NCBI RefSeq assembly: GCF_002735645.1
Contig: NZ_PDZG01000036.1
Location: 1-50,506, forward strand
Source of the DNA: Iodobacter sp. BJB302
GTDB taxonomy: Bacteria > Pseudomonadota > Gammaproteobacteria > Burkholderiales > Chitinibacteraceae
DNA: 50,506 bases
Direction: 5' to 3'
Part shown: piece after piece, positions 46,944-50,506 of the stretch
Numbering within the stretch: position 1 is the first letter of the stretch
How the letters are laid out: each line of letters begins with the position of its first letter
Made by a program: the position numbers and the translations under genes
Notes under the pieces: model-generated
Seen by the model: only the letters and a program-made list of their open reading frames with translations
Databases searched by the model: none
What the model was told of the DNA's origin: nothing

Positions 46944-47813
46944 ATGACCCCTGTCGATCTGCATTGCCATTCAAACCATTCCGATGGCCTGCTCCCTGCG
47001 CGTGAAGTGGTGCGTAAAGCATTTGACCGGGGCTGCCAATTATTTGCACTCACCGATCATGACGAAACGCGCGGCCTTGCCGAGGCGGAAGACGAAGCCC
47101 GGCAATTAGGGATGAAGTTTATTAATGGCGTGGAAATCTCGGTGAGCTGGGGCAAGCATATTTTGCATATCGTTGGTCTTGGTTTTGATCGCAATAATGA
47201 AGCCCTGCTGGCAGGGCTGGCCAGCGTGCGCTCCGGCCGGGGTGAGCGTGCAGAGCGTATGGCCGCCGAGCTGGATAAGGTGGGCATTCATGGCTCTTTA
47301 GAAGGTGCACGTCAGTATGCAGATAACCCGGAAATCCTGAGCCGGGCACACTTTGCCCGTCATTTGGTCAAAACAGGCGTGTGCAAAGATATGGGCTCAG
47401 TGTTTAAGCGCTATTTAGTGCGGGGCAAACCAGGCTTTGTTGAGCACGAATGGGCGCGTTTGCACGAAGCGATTGAGTGGATTACCGGCGCGGGCGGTGT
47501 GGCTGTACTGGCTCATCCGGCCCGTTATGAAATGGGCAATGAAACTTTACGCGTACTACTCACCGAATATAAACGCCTTGGTGGCGAAGCCATTGAAGTG
47601 GTTTCCGGCTGCCACGGTATTCCTGATGCAGCGCGATTTGGCCGGCTGGCTCAGGAATTTGGCTTTTTGGCTTCTTGTGGCACGGATTATCACGCAACCG
47701 GCGAAGGCGCACGTGAGCCAGGTCTAAACCCTGATTTACCTATGGACTGCCAGCCCGTCTGGCATCGCTGGTTGCCACCAGAGACGATGCCCTCTTCAAT
47801 TTCAGCAGGTTAA
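46944..47813 (+). CDS. rnm: PHP-domain 3',5'-nucleoside bisphosphate phosphatase / RNase AM
   Basis: A 289-residue trinuclear-metal phosphoesterase of the YciV/Rnm family. Motif I DLHCHSNHSDG (His7, His9), LTDHDETRG, GVEISVSWGKHILHIVG, VLAHPARY and the closing GTDYH all fit. Rnm trims 5' ends of rRNA and degrades pAp-type nucleotides. The start has TAAGGA. It precedes yciO by 3 bases, an arrangement conserved in many proteobacteria. Confidence 0.92.
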   Translation: MTPVDLHCHSNHSDGLLPAREVVRKAFDRGCQLFALTDHDETRGLAEAEDEARQLGMKFINGVEISVSWGKHILHIVGLGFDRNNEALLAGLASVRSGRGERAERMAAELDKVGIHGSLEGARQYADNPEILSRAHFARHLVKTGVCKDMGSVFKRYLVRGKPGFVEHEWARLHEAIEWITGAGGVAVLAHPARYEMGNETLRVLLTEYKRLGGEAIEVVSGCHGIPDAARFGRLAQEFGFLASCGTDYHATGEGAREPGLNPDLPMDCQPVWHRWLPPETMPSSISAG

Positions 47814-47816
47814 ACA

Positions 47817-48440
47817 ATGTCTCAGTTTTTTTCTATTCATGCAGAAAACCCGCAAGCACGTCTGATTAAACAAGCGGTCGATATCATTCATAAGGGTGGG
47901 GTGGTGGTTTACCCAACCGATTCCTGTTATGCCATTGGCTGTAAGCTTGACTCAAAAGATGCATTAGAGCGGATCAGGCGTATCCGCCAGCTGGATGATA
48001 AGCATCACTTCACCTTGGTTTGCAGTGATTTATCGCAAATTGGCACTTACGCCAAAGTGGATAATCGTGTTTACCGCATCCTGAAGGCAACAACGCCTGG
48101 CAGCTATACTTTTATTTTGGAAGCCACCAAGGAAGTACCACGCCGGGTTTGGCATCCTAAAAAATCCACAATTGGCCTGCGCGTGCCTGATCATCCGATT
48201 GCCCTGGCCATGCTGGAAGAATTGGGCGAGCCGATATTGTCTTCCACACTGATTTTGCCTGGCGATGAAGAGGCTTTAACCGATGCATGGGAAATTCGGG
48301 ACCGGCTGGAGCACGAGGTGGATCTGGTGATTGAAGGCGGTTATTGCGGTATGGAGCCAACAACAGTGGTGGATTTATCCGGTGATACTGCCGAGCTGAT
48401 GCGGGCTGGTAAAGGCAGCTTGGCTCCTTTGGGTTTATAA
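47817..48440 (+). CDS. yciO: YciO family (Sua5/YrdC domain) protein
   Basis: A 207-residue Sua5/YrdC-fold protein. The opening IIHKGGVVVYPTDSCYAIGC (~24-43), RIRRIRQLDDKHHFTLVCSDL and STIGLRVPDHPIA are typical of YciO, a relative of the threonylcarbamoyl-AMP synthase TsaC. Whether YciO has TsaC activity in vivo is unsettled. It follows rnm in an operon. Confidence 0.9.
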   Translation: MSQFFSIHAENPQARLIKQAVDIIHKGGVVVYPTDSCYAIGCKLDSKDALERIRRIRQLDDKHHFTLVCSDLSQIGTYAKVDNRVYRILKATTPGSYTFILEATKEVPRRVWHPKKSTIGLRVPDHPIALAMLEELGEPILSSTLILPGDEEALTDAWEIRDRLEHEVDLVIEGGYCGMEPTTVVDLSGDTAELMRAGKGSLAPLGL

Positions 48441-48481
48441 AGCATCAGCATCGTTGTATGGCACATTAATAAGGATTGTGA

Positions 48482-49123
48482 ATGGAATTAAATCTGATTC
48501 AGAAAATCGCCATTTGGGCATTGCCGGTTTTGTTTGCCATTACAGCACACGAGGCAGCCCATGCTTATGTGGCGAAAAAGTTTGGCGATCCAACTGCTTA
48601 CTTATTAGGCAGGGTTACATTTAATCCGCTTAAGCATATTGATCCGGTTGGGACCATTTTATTGCCTTTAATTTTTCTTATCCTACCTGGCGGCTTTTTA
48701 TTTGGCTGGGCAAAGCCCGTGCCGGTCGATTTTGGGCGGCTGAAAAAACCTAAGCAGGATATGTTGTGGGTAGCCGCTGCAGGGCCTGCGGCTAATTTTG
48801 TGATGGCGATAATCTGGGGCTTGTTTTTTAAGCTGGCTGAAGGCTTGGACGGCAACTCGTTTCAATTGCCGCTGGCTTATATGTCGCAAGCAGGGATCAG
48901 CATTAATGTGTCTTTGATGGTGCTGAATTTAATTCCGCTGCCACCGCTGGATGGCGGACGAATACTGCTCTCATTATTGCCCAATCATCTTGCTGTAAAG
49001 CTGGCGCTTGTTGAGCCCTATGGCATGTTTGTTCTGATTGGTTTGCTGGCTACAGGTGTACTAGGCAGCATCATGGCGCCATTTATGGCGTTGGCTTATC
49101 GCCTGATCCATTTTATTGTTTAA
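48482..49123 (+). CDS. Site-2 protease family (M50) membrane metalloprotease
   Basis: A 213-residue membrane protein. The zinc site is HEAAH (residues 23-27) in helix 1 and the third ligand is in NLIPLPPLDGGRILLSLL (~143-160). The short form without PDZ domain is related to archaeal S2P and Bacillus YwhC. It probably cleaves membrane peptides or anti-sigma-like proteins; the substrate is unknown. It follows yciO at 41 bases and probably shares its operon. Confidence 0.9.
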   Translation: MELNLIQKIAIWALPVLFAITAHEAAHAYVAKKFGDPTAYLLGRVTFNPLKHIDPVGTILLPLIFLILPGGFLFGWAKPVPVDFGRLKKPKQDMLWVAAAGPAANFVMAIIWGLFFKLAEGLDGNSFQLPLAYMSQAGISINVSLMVLNLIPLPPLDGGRILLSLLPNHLAVKLALVEPYGMFVLIGLLATGVLGSIMAPFMALAYRLIHFIV

Positions 49124-49144
49124 ATAATGCTTTTGAATGCTGCC

Positions 49145-49165
49145 GGACAGGGCTTTGCCCTGTCC
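49145..49165 (+). terminator. Terminator between the S2P gene and trpS
   Basis: A perfect nine-base stem, ggacagggc / gccctgtcc, with a 3-base loop, then tttgattgtttttt. Confidence 0.75.
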
Positions 49166-49191
49166 TTTGATTGTTTTTTATAGGATTTGCG

Positions 49192-50448
49192 ATGTTCCCC
49201 GATCGTGTTCTTTCTGGCATGCGCCCTACTGGCAAGCTGCATCTTGGTCATTATCATGGTGTACTAAAAAATTGGGTGCAGTTACAGAGTGAATACCAGT
49301 GCCTGTTTATGGTGGCTGACTGGCATGCATTAACCACGAATTATGATGATGTAAGCATCATTGAAAAAAGTGTATGGGATATGGTGATTGACTGGCTTGC
49401 TGCTGGTGTAGACCCGGCACAAGCCACCATCTTTATTCAAAGCCGTGTGCCGGAGCATGCGGAATTGCAGCTATTACTCTCCATGATTACACCGCTGTCC
49501 TGGCTGGAGCGCGCCCCAAGCTATAAAGATCAGATCGAAAAGCTCAGCCATAAAGATTTAGATACCTTTGGTTTTTTAGGCTACCCGCTATTGCAGGCTG
49601 CGGATATTTTGCTTTATCGCAGTAATTTAGTGCCGGTTGGCGAGGATCAGGTGCCGCATATAGAAATCACCCGCGATGTGGCCCGTCGTTTTAACCATGT
49701 GTTTGGTAAAGAAGTGGGTTTTGCAGAAAAAGCTGAAGCCGCAATTAAGAAAATTGGCGGTAAAAAAGGTAAGCTTTACGATGGATTACGCACCCGATAT
49801 CAGCAGGATGGTGATGTGGAAGCGCTGGAGGCTGCGCGCTCGCTGCTGCAGGAAACACAAAATCTGAGCCATGGCGACAGAGAAAGATTGTTTGGTTATT
49901 TAGAGGGCGGTGGAAAAATGATTCTGCCCGAAGCTCAGCCGCTGCTGACTGAGGCGCCGCGTTTGCCTGGGCTGGATGGGCAAAAGATGTCCAAGTCTTA
50001 CGGAAATACTATTAATTTGCGTGAAAGTGCCGATGCAGTGGCAAAGAAAATCCGGCAAATGCCTACTGATCCGGCCCGTGCACGCCGTACAGATGCGGGA
50101 GAGCCTGAGCGTTGCCCTGTATGGAAATTGCATCAGGTTTATTCATCACCCGAAGCCCAAAGCTGGGTGGTTGAAGGCTGTAAGAGCGCGGGCATTGGTT
50201 GCCTGGAGTGCAAACAGCCGGTGATTGATGGCGTGCTTGCAGAGCAAAAACCAATGTTTGAGCGTGCTCAGCCCTATTTGGAAGACCTTACTTTAGTGAA
50301 AAGCATTGTGGCCGATGGCTGTGAGCGCGCAAGAGATCTGGCCAGAGATACTATGCGGGATGTTCGGGAAGCCATGGGGCCGGTAATTGTCAAGATAGTT
50401 GAGATGTTTTTACGATTTAAGCGACCTGTAATTCCTCGCTTGTTTTAG
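49192..50448 (+). CDS. trpS: Tryptophan--tRNA ligase with an altered C-terminus
   Basis: Charges tRNA-Trp. The 418-residue product holds HLGHYHG (class I HIGH motif, ~17-23) and KMSKS (~265-269). It is of the long betaproteobacterial form, with an insertion (KKIGGKKGKLYDGLRTRYQQ) before KMSKS. Relatives end shortly after VREAMG; here VREAMG is followed by about 19 unfamiliar residues, VIVKIVEMFLRFKRP..., which lie over the end of an insertion sequence. The catalytic and anticodon parts are whole, so it may still work. The ATG at 49192 follows AGGA; seven further codons are open upstream. Confidence 0.92.
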   Translation: MFPDRVLSGMRPTGKLHLGHYHGVLKNWVQLQSEYQCLFMVADWHALTTNYDDVSIIEKSVWDMVIDWLAAGVDPAQATIFIQSRVPEHAELQLLLSMITPLSWLERAPSYKDQIEKLSHKDLDTFGFLGYPLLQAADILLYRSNLVPVGEDQVPHIEITRDVARRFNHVFGKEVGFAEKAEAAIKKIGGKKGKLYDGLRTRYQQDGDVEALEAARSLLQETQNLSHGDRERLFGYLEGGGKMILPEAQPLLTEAPRLPGLDGQKMSKSYGNTINLRESADAVAKKIRQMPTDPARARRTDAGEPERCPVWKLHQVYSSPEAQSWVVEGCKSAGIGCLECKQPVIDGVLAEQKPMFERAQPYLEDLTLVKSIVADGCERARDLARDTMRDVREAMGPVIVKIVEMFLRFKRPVIPRLF

Positions 50449-50506
50449 GCTCAATAGCCCGGTCGGGGTTCAATTGCACTTCATCTTGCCAGCTCCAGTT
50501 CCGAGT
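50385..50506 (-). mobile_element. End of an unassigned insertion sequence (partial)
   Basis: On the minus strand bases 50506-50417 form 29 codons then a stop, reading TRNWSWQDEVQLNP to the end TSEELQVA. The sequence from about 50385 does not look like trpS or an intergenic region. A transposase C-terminus followed by its terminal repeat is the best reading; the family is not recognised and the exact junction with trpS is uncertain. Confidence 0.5.

Overview
The window looks like chromosome from a motile Gram-negative betaproteobacterium of the order Neisseriales, most like Iodobacter or a related genus. This judgement rests on gene content (rluC/gph/Rieske/sppA, motD, zipA-ligA, flaG-fliD-fliS-fliT with fliK-like and flhB-like genes) and on how the proteins read; no database search was possible. 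Both edges are cut inside insertion sequences: the last 29 codons of an IS3-type transposase at the left, and the last 29 codons of an unassigned transposase-like frame at the right, where the insertion appears to have replaced the natural end of trpS.

Layout. 0.1-3.8 kb: branched-chain amino acid ABC transporter livHMGF (minus strand), without its binding protein. 4.2-8.0 kb: RNase E with a long Ala/Pro tail, divergent from rluC. 8.0-11.8 kb: rluC, HAD phosphatase, Rieske protein, sppA, and a solitary motD. 12.0-15.8 kb: a sulfur-stress module, with a BigR/SqrR-type ArsR repressor, two YeeE/YedE half-transporters and a SulP permease on the minus strand and a persulfide-dioxygenase-like metallo-hydrolase on the plus strand, all controlled from one short AT-rich divergent promoter. 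15.8-22.4 kb: DUF808 protein, a 961-base gene-free stretch, zipA, a lipoprotein preceded by a MITE-like repeat, and ligA. 22.4-23.5 kb: galU, with a Cro-type helix-turn-helix reading frame running into it without a stop.

23.6-35.6 kb is the most accessory part. It is a tightly packed, AT-rich sugar-modification cluster: WbqC-like protein, three methyltransferases, a NeuD-type acyltransferase, a beta-propeller protein, a phytanoyl-CoA-dioxygenase-like oxygenase, a WecE-type sugar aminotransferase and a 1.6-thousand-residue multi-domain glycosyltransferase. It runs directly into the flagellin operon region (35.7-43.1 kb: sigma-28 promoter, fliC, flaG, fliD, fliS, fliT, DUF2802, fliK-like, flhB-like). 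The arrangement suggests a flagellin glycosylation island that builds and attaches a methylated, acylated 4-amino-4,6-dideoxyhexose. The flagellin itself carries a canonical EF-hand loop in its variable domain, and FliD is almost twice the usual length.

43.1-50.4 kb is ordinary housekeeping: MFS transporter, sodium:neurotransmitter-type symporter, cysM, PHP-domain phosphatase (rnm), yciO, site-2 protease and trpS. No tRNA, rRNA or CRISPR array was seen.
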